A DNA stretch of 64,000 nt, from contig JAYRKT010000027.1 in assembly GCA_041905595.1 (NCBI GenBank), positions 1-64,000 on the forward strand, given 5' to 3'. This document shows positions 8,161 through 16,001 of this stretch, in pieces. The position numbers were made by a program, and so were the translations under genes. Every line of letters starts with the position of its first letter. The first letter of the stretch is position 1. The notes below the pieces were generated by a model, which was not told where the DNA came from, did not search any database, and saw nothing but the letters and a program-made list of their open reading frames with translations. The stretch comes from Aliitabrizicola sp041905595 (GTDB taxonomy: Bacteria; Pseudomonadota; Alphaproteobacteria; Rhodobacterales; Rhodobacteraceae).

Positions 8161-10740
8161 TCAGGCCTGCGGTCTTCTGTTGCGATCCTGCAACGCCAGA
8201 TGCGCCGCAGCGAGACGGGCCATCGGCACGCGGAAGGGCGAGCAGGAAACATAATCGAACCCCGCTTGCCGGCAGAAGGCGATTGATTCGGGGTCGCCGC
8301 CATGTTCGCCGCAGATCGACAGAGTCAAGTCCGTGCGCGTCCGCCTACCCCTTTGCGCCCCCATCAAAAGCAGTTCGCCCACGCCTTCGACATCCAGCCG
8401 ATGGAACGGATCCTCGGCGAAAACGCCCTGCTGGACATAGGTGTTCATGAAGCGCCCGGCGTCGTCACGCGACAGGCCGTAAGTCATCTGCGTCAGGTCG
8501 TTCGTCCCGAAGGAGAGGAAGGCCGCATGCTGGGCAATCTCGCCCGCCCGGAGCGCCGCCCGCGGGGTTTCGACCATGACGCCGAGCTTATAGGCGAAAT
8601 CGGTGCCGGTCCGGGTCCGGACCGCCGCGGCCACGGCATCGACACGGGCCTTGACCATCTCGACCTCGCGCTTGGCCGAGACGAGAGGGATCATGATCTC
8701 GGGCACAACCGGAGCGCCACGCTTGGCCACCTCGACCGTCGCCTCGAAGATCGCCTGGGCCTGCATGTCGTAGATCTCGGGCAGGACGACGCCAAGGCGG
8801 ACGCCGCGCATCCCCAGCATCGGGTTGACCTCGGACAAGGCGTCGGCCCGCCGGGTGACTTCCGACAGCGGCCGGTCCAGCGCCTCTGCCAATTCGCGCA
8901 GCCCCTCGCGGGTATGGGGCAGGAATTCGTGCAGCGGCGGATCGAACAGGCGGATGCAGACCGGCAGACCCTGCATGATATCGAAAAGCTGAATGAAATC
9001 CTCGCGCTGCATCGGCAGAAGCCGGGCCAGCGCCGCCGCCCGGTCCTTGGCGGTGTCGGCAAAGATCATCTCGCGCATCACCACGAGCCGGTCGTCGTCG
9101 AAGAACATGTGCTCGGTCCGGCAGAGGCCAATTCCCTGTGCCTGGAAGGCGCGTGCGGTTTCGGCATCGGCGGGCGTGTCGGCATTGGCGCGCACGCCGA
9201 TGTCGCGGAACTCATCGGCCCAGGACAGAAGCGTGCGGAAACTGTCGTCGAGCGCGGGCGGCAACATCTCGGCCTGGCCGGCCAGCGCCTCGCCCTTGGT
9301 GCCGTCGATCGTGACGATGTCGCCTTCGCGGAAGACCCGTCCATCAGGGGCGACCAGTTTCTTGTCTCGGCTGTCCAGACGCAAGTCCGAGGCGCCAACC
9401 ACGCAGGGCAGACCGATCCCTCGGGCGATCACGGCAGCATGGCTGGTCATGCCGCCACGTTCAGTCAGGACGGCGGCGGCGGAATGCATCCCGCGGATGT
9501 CCTCGGGCGCCGTTTCGCGGCGGACAAGGATGCAGGGCTCGCCGCGCGCGGCGCTGGCCTGGGCGGCATCGGCGGAAAAGACCAGCCAGCCGGTCGCAGC
9601 CCCCGGCGAGGCGGCGATGCCACGCACGAAAACGTCGCGTGCCCCACGCGGGTCGACCTGGGGGTGCAAGAGTTCCGACAGCGCCCGGGGTTCGACCCGC
9701 AGCACCGCCTCTTCCTCGGTGATGATGCCGTCCTCGGCGAGCGCTACCGCGATATGCAGCCCGGCGCGGCTGCTGCGCGCCACCTTCACCGCGTCGAGCA
9801 CGGCCAGATTGCCGTTGTCGATGGTGAACTCGATCTGCATTTCCTCACGCAGTCGCTGGCGACAGATCGCGCCATAGCGCAGGAGTTCGGCGAAGATATC
9901 GGGTGCGATATCCTCCAGCGAGGCGCCGCGCTTGTCGCGGGTCAGGTAGATCGCGCCATCCTGTCGCAAAGCGTCACGGCCCTGGCTCTGGCCAAGATAG
10001 CGCCCCGTCACCTGCGGCACGCCAGTCACCGGATCGACGAACTGGATCACACCGGACCCCGAGATCCCTTGCCCGATTCCCTGCGCCATTTCCTGCACGA
10101 CAAGGCCAAGCCCGCCATCTTCGGGCGCGCCCTTGGCCATGCGCAGGAGCCGCGCCGATGTCCCTTCCCACGCCCGCGCCATCGAACGCAGCGCCTCGGC
10201 CAGTTGCCGGGCCGGATCCTCGGGAAAAGGCTCGTCCATCTCGGATTCGTAGACCTTCAGCGCCGCTGCGATTGCGGCTTCGGACGGCTTCGCAGTGTCG
10301 AACATGTCAGGATCAAGCCGGGCGACATGGGTCGAGAAGGACTGGATAAAGCGCAAGTAGAGCGCGTCCGCCGCCGCCTGCCCATGGGTCTGCACAAGCT
10401 GGGCATGGCGATCCGCGTTCAGCCCCAGATTCAGCACCGTGGCTGGCCCGCCCCAGTCGGGGTTCTCCGGGCTGGGCCGGACCGAAATCAGCGGGTTCGG
10501 GCCGAAAAGCCGCAGGATGCCGCCGCCATCGACCGGCACACCTGCCGCGATAGCCCGGACGGCGGTGGCCGAAAGGGCGACCGATTTCGGCACAGGCAGG
10601 TCAAGGCGCACCAGCCGCTGCAGGCATTTCGCCCGCCAGCCATGCGTGACGGTCGCGATCCGCGCCGCAGCGGTGATCTCGCTGAAATCGAGGATAGGGT
10701 CGTGTTTCTGCACCGCGGCGCTCCTGTTCGAGCGCAGCAT
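8161..10740 (-). CDS. PPDK-family PEP-utilising protein with degenerate ATP-binding domain
   Basis: The central phosphohistidine domain is intact (GGMTSHAAVIARG, His434), as is the C-terminal PEP/pyruvate barrel (GLCRTEHMFF, LFDPPLHEFLP, NPMLGMRGVRL, FGTNDLTQM, and CGEHGGDP with Cys810). The N-terminal nucleotide domain is not: the GGKG lysine position reads GWR (residues 34-36), the VRSGARVSMPGMMDT segment reads VRPSPENPDWGGPAT (87-101), and the LQTR glutamine is Asp315. Authentic pyruvate phosphate dikinase needs these residues for MgATP. The 859-residue length is slightly short. The protein may use PEP without ATP, or have a regulatory role. It follows glyS after a 266-bp repeat-rich gap. 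Confidence 0.82.
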   Translation of the reverse strand: MLRSNRSAAVQKHDPILDFSEITAAARIATVTHGWRAKCLQRLVRLDLPVPKSVALSATAVRAIAAGVPVDGGGILRLFGPNPLISVRPSPENPDWGGPATVLNLGLNADRHAQLVQTHGQAAADALYLRFIQSFSTHVARLDPDMFDTAKPSEAAIAAALKVYESEMDEPFPEDPARQLAEALRSMARAWEGTSARLLRMAKGAPEDGGLGLVVQEMAQGIGQGISGSGVIQFVDPVTGVPQVTGRYLGQSQGRDALRQDGAIYLTRDKRGASLEDIAPDIFAELLRYGAICRQRLREEMQIEFTIDNGNLAVLDAVKVARSSRAGLHIAVALAEDGIITEEEAVLRVEPRALSELLHPQVDPRGARDVFVRGIAASPGAATGWLVFSADAAQASAARGEPCILVRRETAPEDIRGMHSAAAVLTERGGMTSHAAVIARGIGLPCVVGASDLRLDSRDKKLVAPDGRVFREGDIVTIDGTKGEALAGQAEMLPPALDDSFRTLLSWADEFRDIGVRANADTPADAETARAFQAQGIGLCRTEHMFFDDDRLVVMREMIFADTAKDRAAALARLLPMQREDFIQLFDIMQGLPVCIRLFDPPLHEFLPHTREGLRELAEALDRPLSEVTRRADALSEVNPMLGMRGVRLGVVLPEIYDMQAQAIFEATVEVAKRGAPVVPEIMIPLVSAKREVEMVKARVDAVAAAVRTRTGTDFAYKLGVMVETPRAALRAGEIAQHAAFLSFGTNDLTQMTYGLSRDDAGRFMNTYVQQGVFAEDPFHRLDVEGVGELLLMGAQRGRRTRTDLTLSICGEHGGDPESIAFCRQAGFDYVSCSPFRVPMARLAAAHLALQDRNRRPQA

Positions 10741-10867
10741 ACGCCTGTTCCGGCGTCACGCAAGCGGCGCGGACAGGGCGGGGCCTGTCTGCCCCCAGTC
10801 CCGGCCCGGCCACGGGCCCGGCGTTCTTCGCGGATACGCTCCGATGGAGCGTCTCCATTCGCTCATC

Positions 10868-10957
10868 ACCCCCGAGGATATTTGGGCAGAAAAGACGGGA
10901 AAGGAGGATCTGAAACCGCTTCCATGTCTCTTTTGCGCAAATATCCTGCGGGGGGAG
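10868..10957. repeat. Inverted pair of a GC-rich intergenic repeat
   Basis: The plus-strand arm CCCCCGAGGATATTTGGGCAGAAAAG (10869-10894) recurs inverted at 10930-10957, whose reverse complement begins CTCCCCCCGCAGGATATTTG. A third copy lies at 41091-41120. All copies are intergenic. Just before the pair, GGGGCCTGTCTGCCCC near 10776-10793 resembles the hairpin that precedes the third copy, so the full unit is probably a hairpin plus this box. Function unknown; it may act in mRNA 3'-end formation. Confidence 0.75.
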
Positions 10958-10958
10958 G

Positions 10959-10996
10959 CCCGGACAAGGTCCGGGACGGGGGGCGCAAAGCCCCCC
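10959..10996 (-). terminator. Two adjacent GC hairpins downstream of glyS
   Basis: CCCGGAC-AAG-GTCCGGG (10959-10975) and GGGGGGC-GCAAA-GCCCCCC (10978-10996) are both perfect 7-bp stems. The second begins 10 bp beyond the glyS stop. There is no U tract, so if they terminate glyS transcription they are atypical; they may instead protect the mRNA 3' end. They abut the repeat pair and may be part of the same element. Confidence 0.5.
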
Positions 10997-11006
10997 TCCC
11001 ACTGCG

Positions 11007-13157
11007 TCACCCCTCGATCCTGGTCAAATCGGCGACCTGCCCGCAGATCGCGCGGATGCGGTGCAGCAGGTTGAGGCGGTTCCGGCGGATGACCGGGTTG
11101 TCGCTGTTGATCTGGACGGCCGTGAAAAAGGCGTCGATGGGCGCGCGCAGGGCGGCCATCGCGGCCATCGCGGCGGGGAAATCCTCTGCCTTCATCGCCG
11201 GGGCGATGGCGGCCTCGGCACGGTCGAGGGCGGCGAAGAGCGCCGTTTCCTCGGGGCCTTCGGCGAATTTCTCGTCAGCCCCGAAGGAGTATTCGACGCC
11301 GTCCTTCTCTTCAGCCTGGGTCAGGATGTTGTTCGCCCGCTTGAAGCCTTGGATCAGGTTCGCACCGTCCTCGGTCTTGAGCGTGGCCGACAGCGCCTCC
11401 GCGCGCTTGACGAGCAGTGTCAGGTCATCGTTCCCCGGCATGGCAAGCACGGCGTCGATGATGTCATGGCGGATGCCCTGATCGCGGAGGAACACCTTCA
11501 GGCGATCGTGGAAGAAGGAGAGAAGGTCGCCAGCCAAGACCAGCGCACATTCCTTCTCGATGCGGTCATTCGACAGGTCGGGGATCGCGGCCGCGGGGAA
11601 TGCCCCGGCGTGGACCATTGAGGCCCGGCAGCGCCGGATCGGATCAAGCATGAACTGGAGGAGTGTCAGGCGCGATGCGTTCGTCAGCAGGAGTCGGGTC
11701 ACCCCCAACGCCGCCCTTCTCAGCGCGAAGGGATCCTTGCTCCCCGTCGGCTTCTCATCGATCGCCCAGAACCCTGTCAGCGTGTCGATCTTGTCGGCCA
11801 GCGCCACGGCAACCGAGACCGGCTCAGTCGGGACCTCATCAGACGGCCCGAGCGGCGAGTAATGGGCCTTGCAGGCGGCGGCGACCGCCTCGGGCAGGCC
11901 GGCGGCGCGGGCGTAGTAGCCGCCCATGGTGCCTTGAAGTTCGGGGAATTCGTCGACCATCGCCGATTGCAGGTCGGCCTTGACCACGCGGGCGGCCTCG
12001 GCGGCAAGGTCGGGGGCCGCGCCGACCAGCGGGGCGATCTCGCGCGCCAAAGCCTCGATCCGGGCGATGCGGTCGGCCTGCGAGCCGAGCTTGTTGTGGA
12101 AGGTGACGTTGGCGAGGCCGGCGGCCATCCCCTCCATCCCCACGGTCTTCACCGTGCGCAGGTCATTCTCCCAGAAGAACTTGGCGTCCGACAGGCGGGC
12201 CGACAGCACCTTGAGGTTGCCCTTCAGCACGGTCTCGCCGTGGTCGGCGGTCTCGCGGTTGGCCACCGTGACGAATTTCTCTATGCGCCCCGTGCGCGGG
12301 TTCTTCACCGAGAAGAACTTCTGATGCTCCTTCATCGAGGTCTGCAGCACCTCGGGCGGCAGGTCGAGGAAGCGTTCGGGGATCGCGCCCATCAGCATGA
12401 CCGGCCATTCGACCAGACCCGCGACCTCGGCCAGCAGGCCCTTGTCCTCGGCCACTTCAAGCCCTTGAGCGAAGGCGGCGGTGGTGGCGTCGTGCCAGAT
12501 CCGCGCCTCGCGCTCGGCGCTGTCGAGGACGACATGGGCCTTGAGGAGCTTTGCGCGGTAGTCGTCGAAGGAAGAGACCGGGAAGCGGCCCTTCGACATG
12601 AAGCGGTGGCCCTCGGTGGTGTTGCCGGCAGCGATCCCGTCGACGGTGAGCGGCACGACAGAGGCACCGCTATCGTCGGTCAGCAGGCAGAGGATCGAAT
12701 GGAGCGGGCGCACCCACCGGAGCGACCCTGCCCCCCACCGCATCGACTTCGGCCAGGGGAAGCTGCGGATGACCTGCTCCACCACCTCGGCCACGATCTG
12801 AGGTGCGGCGCGGCCGGGTTTCTCGACCACGGCGAACCAGACCTGGCCCTTTTTCTCATCGCGCAGTTCAAGCTGGTCACGGGTCAGGCCGGTCGAGCGC
12901 AGGAAGCCCTCAAGCGCCGCATCGGGTGCGTCCGAGCGGGGGCCTTTCCGTTCTTCTTTCAGCGTCGGCGACTGGCCCGACAGCCCTTCGACCGACAGGA
13001 CCAGCCGGCGCGGGGTCGAAAACGCCCCGGCCGAAGTGTAAGTGAGACCCGCCTCGACCAGACCGTTGGTCACGAGTGATTTCAGCTCCTCGCGCGCCTT
13101 GGCCTGCATACGGGCGGGGATTTCCTCGGAGAAAAGCTCAAGCAGAAGATCGGGCAT
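11007..13157 (-). CDS. glyS: Glycine--tRNA ligase beta subunit
   Basis: The beta subunit of the alpha2-beta2 glycyl-tRNA synthetase, needed for tRNA binding and editing-like functions. At 716 residues it is of normal length. It begins MPDLLLELFSEEIPARMQ, has the HD-like core segments RRLVLSVEGLS and HRFMSKGRF, and ends with an anticodon-binding-like helical domain including FFTAVQIN. It starts 9 bp after gltS, so the cluster is probably one transcript from glyQ. A hairpin/repeat region follows. Confidence 0.97.
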   Translation of the reverse strand: MPDLLLELFSEEIPARMQAKAREELKSLVTNGLVEAGLTYTSAGAFSTPRRLVLSVEGLSGQSPTLKEERKGPRSDAPDAALEGFLRSTGLTRDQLELRDEKKGQVWFAVVEKPGRAAPQIVAEVVEQVIRSFPWPKSMRWGAGSLRWVRPLHSILCLLTDDSGASVVPLTVDGIAAGNTTEGHRFMSKGRFPVSSFDDYRAKLLKAHVVLDSAEREARIWHDATTAAFAQGLEVAEDKGLLAEVAGLVEWPVMLMGAIPERFLDLPPEVLQTSMKEHQKFFSVKNPRTGRIEKFVTVANRETADHGETVLKGNLKVLSARLSDAKFFWENDLRTVKTVGMEGMAAGLANVTFHNKLGSQADRIARIEALAREIAPLVGAAPDLAAEAARVVKADLQSAMVDEFPELQGTMGGYYARAAGLPEAVAAACKAHYSPLGPSDEVPTEPVSVAVALADKIDTLTGFWAIDEKPTGSKDPFALRRAALGVTRLLLTNASRLTLLQFMLDPIRRCRASMVHAGAFPAAAIPDLSNDRIEKECALVLAGDLLSFFHDRLKVFLRDQGIRHDIIDAVLAMPGNDDLTLLVKRAEALSATLKTEDGANLIQGFKRANNILTQAEEKDGVEYSFGADEKFAEGPEETALFAALDRAEAAIAPAMKAEDFPAAMAAMAALRAPIDAFFTAVQINSDNPVIRRNRLNLLHRIRAICGQVADLTRIEG

Positions 13158-13166
13158 CGGACGGAC

Positions 13167-14378
13167 CTACAGGGCAAGGAAAAGCTGGATCACGGCGGCG
13201 TTCGCGATGTCGACGAAGAAGGCCGAGACCAGCGGCAGGATGACGAAGGCGAGCGGCGACGGGCCATATCGCTTGGTCACCGCGTTCATGTTGGCAATGG
13301 CGGTCGGGGTGGCGCCAAGGCCGAAGCCGAGGAATCCGGCTGCAAGCACCGCCGCCCGGTACTGCCCCCCCATCACGCGGAACAGCAGGAACAGCACGAA
13401 GGCGACCGCCATCACCGTTTGAAGCGTGACCGATACGGCCATCAGGAGGCCGAGGCCCTTTAGCGTCCAGAGCTGCATCGCCATCAGCGACATGGCGAGG
13501 AAGGCGCCGAGCGCGAAATCGGTGACTAGCGACAGGGCCGGTGTGCCAGCGACGCGCGGCAGCCGTGGAAGGACCAGCGGCACGAGGTTGGCATAGGCGA
13601 TCGCGACCAGCATGCAGGGCACGAAGCTCGGCAGTTTCAGGCCGGTCAGCGCGATGGTATCGGAAAGGGCAAGGCCGACGATCATCACCAGATGCAGCGT
13701 CATCATCGCCCGCATCAGGTCGGTCGGGGTTAGGGCGGTGCGTGCCTCGTCGGCAAACTCGATGCCGACCGCCGGCGTGGCGTCAGGCTGGGCCGGCTCA
13801 AGCTTGTTGCGCTCGATCAGGAAGCGCGCGACCGGGCCGCCAAGCAGTGCCGCAACGATCAGGCCGAGCGTTGCGCTGGCGATGCCGAGCTCCATCGTGC
13901 CGGGAAATCCGGTTTCCTCGGCCACGGCCGGCGCCCAGGCGATGGTCGTGCCGTGGCCGCCGATGAGGCTGGCCGATCCCAGGAGCACACCGAGATTGGC
14001 CGGCAGGCCGAAGGCCAAGGCGGTGAGCAGCCCAAGCACGTTCTGCAGGAAGATCAGGCCGACCGTCAGCCCGAGCAGGATCAGCAATGGCTTGCCGCCG
14101 CTGGCCAGATCGGTGAGCCGGGCATTCAGCCCGATTCCCGAGAAGAACAGGATCAGAAGGTAGTCGCGGACCGAAAGGTCGAATACGACCGGGCGGCCAA
14201 GCAGCAGGTAGATGCCGAGCGTCACGAGCGCCGCCATCAGGCCGCCGCTGACCGGCTCGGGGATGTTGAAGTCGCGCAGGAAGCGGACGTGGTGAGTGAT
14301 TTGCACGCCGATCAGGTAGACCAGAAAGCCCAGTGTCGCCGCTTCGAAGGGCGGAACCGAAATCGGCGCGCCCGTCAT
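13167..14378 (-). CDS. gltS: Sodium/glutamate symporter
   Basis: A 403-residue inner-membrane protein with about ten hydrophobic spans and the GltS family hallmarks: the re-entrant GGHGTTIAWAP segment around residue 140 and a second pseudo-symmetric motif FGLGATPTAIANM near 365. It should import glutamate with sodium. It sits between the two glycyl-tRNA synthetase genes, overlapping the upstream orf by 4 bp and ending 9 bp before glyS, so it shares their expression. That is an unusual partner for a tRNA synthetase. Confidence 0.92.
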   Translation of the reverse strand: MTGAPISVPPFEAATLGFLVYLIGVQITHHVRFLRDFNIPEPVSGGLMAALVTLGIYLLLGRPVVFDLSVRDYLLILFFSGIGLNARLTDLASGGKPLLILLGLTVGLIFLQNVLGLLTALAFGLPANLGVLLGSASLIGGHGTTIAWAPAVAEETGFPGTMELGIASATLGLIVAALLGGPVARFLIERNKLEPAQPDATPAVGIEFADEARTALTPTDLMRAMMTLHLVMIVGLALSDTIALTGLKLPSFVPCMLVAIAYANLVPLVLPRLPRVAGTPALSLVTDFALGAFLAMSLMAMQLWTLKGLGLLMAVSVTLQTVMAVAFVLFLLFRVMGGQYRAAVLAAGFLGFGLGATPTAIANMNAVTKRYGPSPLAFVILPLVSAFFVDIANAAVIQLFLAL

Positions 14379-14896
14379 TGGCTTTGCTCCTGCGCGGCGG
14401 GGTTCAGCTGGTGCCAGGCATAGGCGCGCCCGTCGGGAAAGACCGCCACGACCCGATCCACGCCCGAGGGGCGGACCTTGCCGGTTTGCGGGTCTGTCCG
14501 GGACTCGACATCCGGGATCGACAGGAAGGCCAGCGCCTCGCCCCGCTCCAGCGCCTCGCCAATCGCATTGGCGTCGAAACAGTCGAACCAGGATGGCGCA
14601 TTCAGAGGCTCAGGCTTTTCGTAAAGCCGGTAGGTCTCGGTCAGCGTCGCCAGCGACAGGGGCGTGGTGAAACAGGCGCGGAAACGCAGCGGCGATGAGG
14701 TCGCGTCGATCCCCTGCAGGTTCGCCACGGCAATCGCCTCGGGCGCGTCGCCCTGGATCGGCATCAGGGTGATTTCCTCACCCGGTGCGAAGACGGCCGG
14801 CTCGTAATAGGCATAGACCTGCAGCCACCACATCGCGATGCCGGCGATCAACCCTGTCAGCACGATGGCCCCCGCCACAAGTTTCCCGGCCGTCAC
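14375..14896 (-). CDS. Membrane-anchored protein of unknown function between glyQ and gltS
   Basis: 173 residues. One N-terminal transmembrane segment (about residues 6-27, ending MWWLQVYAYY) anchors a periplasmic domain with two cysteines in FRACFTTP and FDCFDANAIGEAL and a C-terminal VDRVVAVFPDGRAYAWHQLN. Start and stop each overlap the neighbouring gene by 4 bp, so translation is coupled to glyQ and gltS. I believe it is the family called DUF6446 in Rhodobacterales, but this is from memory and unchecked. No function can be assigned. Confidence 0.75.
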   Translation of the reverse strand: MTAGKLVAGAIVLTGLIAGIAMWWLQVYAYYEPAVFAPGEEITLMPIQGDAPEAIAVANLQGIDATSSPLRFRACFTTPLSLATLTETYRLYEKPEPLNAPSWFDCFDANAIGEALERGEALAFLSIPDVESRTDPQTGKVRPSGVDRVVAVFPDGRAYAWHQLNPAAQEQSQ

Positions 14897-15831
14897 GCGG
14901 CCTCCGCCGGATTGCCGCCGCCCGCCTCGGTCATGACGAAAGCGTCAGCGCATTTCTTGGCCAGTGCCCGGACGCGGCCGATATAGGCCTGCCGCTCGGT
15001 AACCGAGATCACCCCGCGCGCGTCGAGCAGGTTGAAGAGATGGCTGGCCTTGATGCACTGGTCATAGGCTGGATGCGCCATGATGATGGCGCGGCCCGCC
15101 TTGTCACGCACCGGGGCGGCCAGGATGCGCTCGCACTCGGTTTCGGCGTCGCGGAAATGCTGGAACAGCATCTCGGTATCGGCCTGGTCGAAGTTCCAGC
15201 GCGAATATTCCTGTTCGGTCTGGCGGAAGATGTCGCCATAGGTCAGCGGGATCGGCGATTGCGGGTCGTTGAAGGGCATGTCCATCACGTGGTCGATGCC
15301 CAGCACATACATCGCCAGACGTTCGAGCCCATAGGTCAGCTCGCCCGAGACCGGCTTGCAATCATGACCGCCGACCTGCTGGAAATAGGTAAACTGGCTG
15401 ACTTCCATGCCGTCGCACCACACCTCCCAGCCAAGGCCCCAGGCCCCAAGGGTCGGGCTTTCCCAGTCATCCTCGACGAAACGAATATCGTGCAGGTCCA
15501 TGTCGATGCCGATCGCGGCAAGCGAGCCGAGATACAGCGCCTGCAGGTCCGGCGGCGAGGGTTTGATGAGGACCTGGTACTGGTAGTAGTGCTGCAGGCG
15601 GTTCGGGTTCTCGCCATAGCGCCCGTCGGTCGGGCGGCGCGAGGGCTGGACATAGGCCGCGGCCCAGGGGCGCGAGCCGAGCGAACGGAGTGTCGTGCCC
15701 GGGTGGAAGGTGCCCGCCCCCACTTCCATGTCGTAGGGCTGGAGAACGGCGCAGCCTTGGACGGCCCAATAGGCCTGAAGCCGCATCAGGATTTCCTGAA
15801 AGCTCTTGGGCGTGCTGGGGCTGCCGGTCAT
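14893..15831 (-). CDS. glyQ: Glycine--tRNA ligase alpha subunit
   Basis: Catalytic subunit of tetrameric class II glycyl-tRNA synthetase, charging tRNA-Gly. The chosen start, MTGSPSTPKSFQEIL, is preceded by CAGGAGACTT; a longer reading from 15879 lacks support. Characteristic segments are YWAVQGCAVLQPYDMEVGAG, YVQPSRRPTDGRYGENPNRL, and WEVWCDGMEVSQFTYFQQVG. Length is 312 residues, normal. It is the first gene of glyQ-orf-gltS-glyS, with the next start overlapping its stop by 4 bp. Confidence 0.97.
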   Translation of the reverse strand: MTGSPSTPKSFQEILMRLQAYWAVQGCAVLQPYDMEVGAGTFHPGTTLRSLGSRPWAAAYVQPSRRPTDGRYGENPNRLQHYYQYQVLIKPSPPDLQALYLGSLAAIGIDMDLHDIRFVEDDWESPTLGAWGLGWEVWCDGMEVSQFTYFQQVGGHDCKPVSGELTYGLERLAMYVLGIDHVMDMPFNDPQSPIPLTYGDIFRQTEQEYSRWNFDQADTEMLFQHFRDAETECERILAAPVRDKAGRAIIMAHPAYDQCIKASHLFNLLDARGVISVTERQAYIGRVRALAKKCADAFVMTEAGGGNPAEAA

Positions 15832-16001
15832 CGCAAGTCTCCTGAGGAAGGCGCCCCTTCCATAGGCAAGGCGGGTCAAAGGGTCAATGTGTGCCCCCGG
15901 GCAAGGACGCGGTATTTCCTCTGTCGGATTTGACGTGCATCCGCCAAAGGCTCTGCTAGATACGCCTCGATTTCACAAGCGCGACGCAGGATGAGGTTGG
16001 C

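Noticed and set aside
8302..11481. A very long open frame (about 1059 codons) on the plus strand
   Set aside because: It lies antisense to the PPDK-like gene and the end of glyS, is rich in Arg/His/Gly/Asp as expected of a GC-rich shadow frame, and shows no domain.
15930..15961. TTGACG and TAGATA as a promoter for the SPOR/pseudoprotease gene
   Set aside because: The spacing is about 20 bp, too long for a confident sigma-70 promoter.
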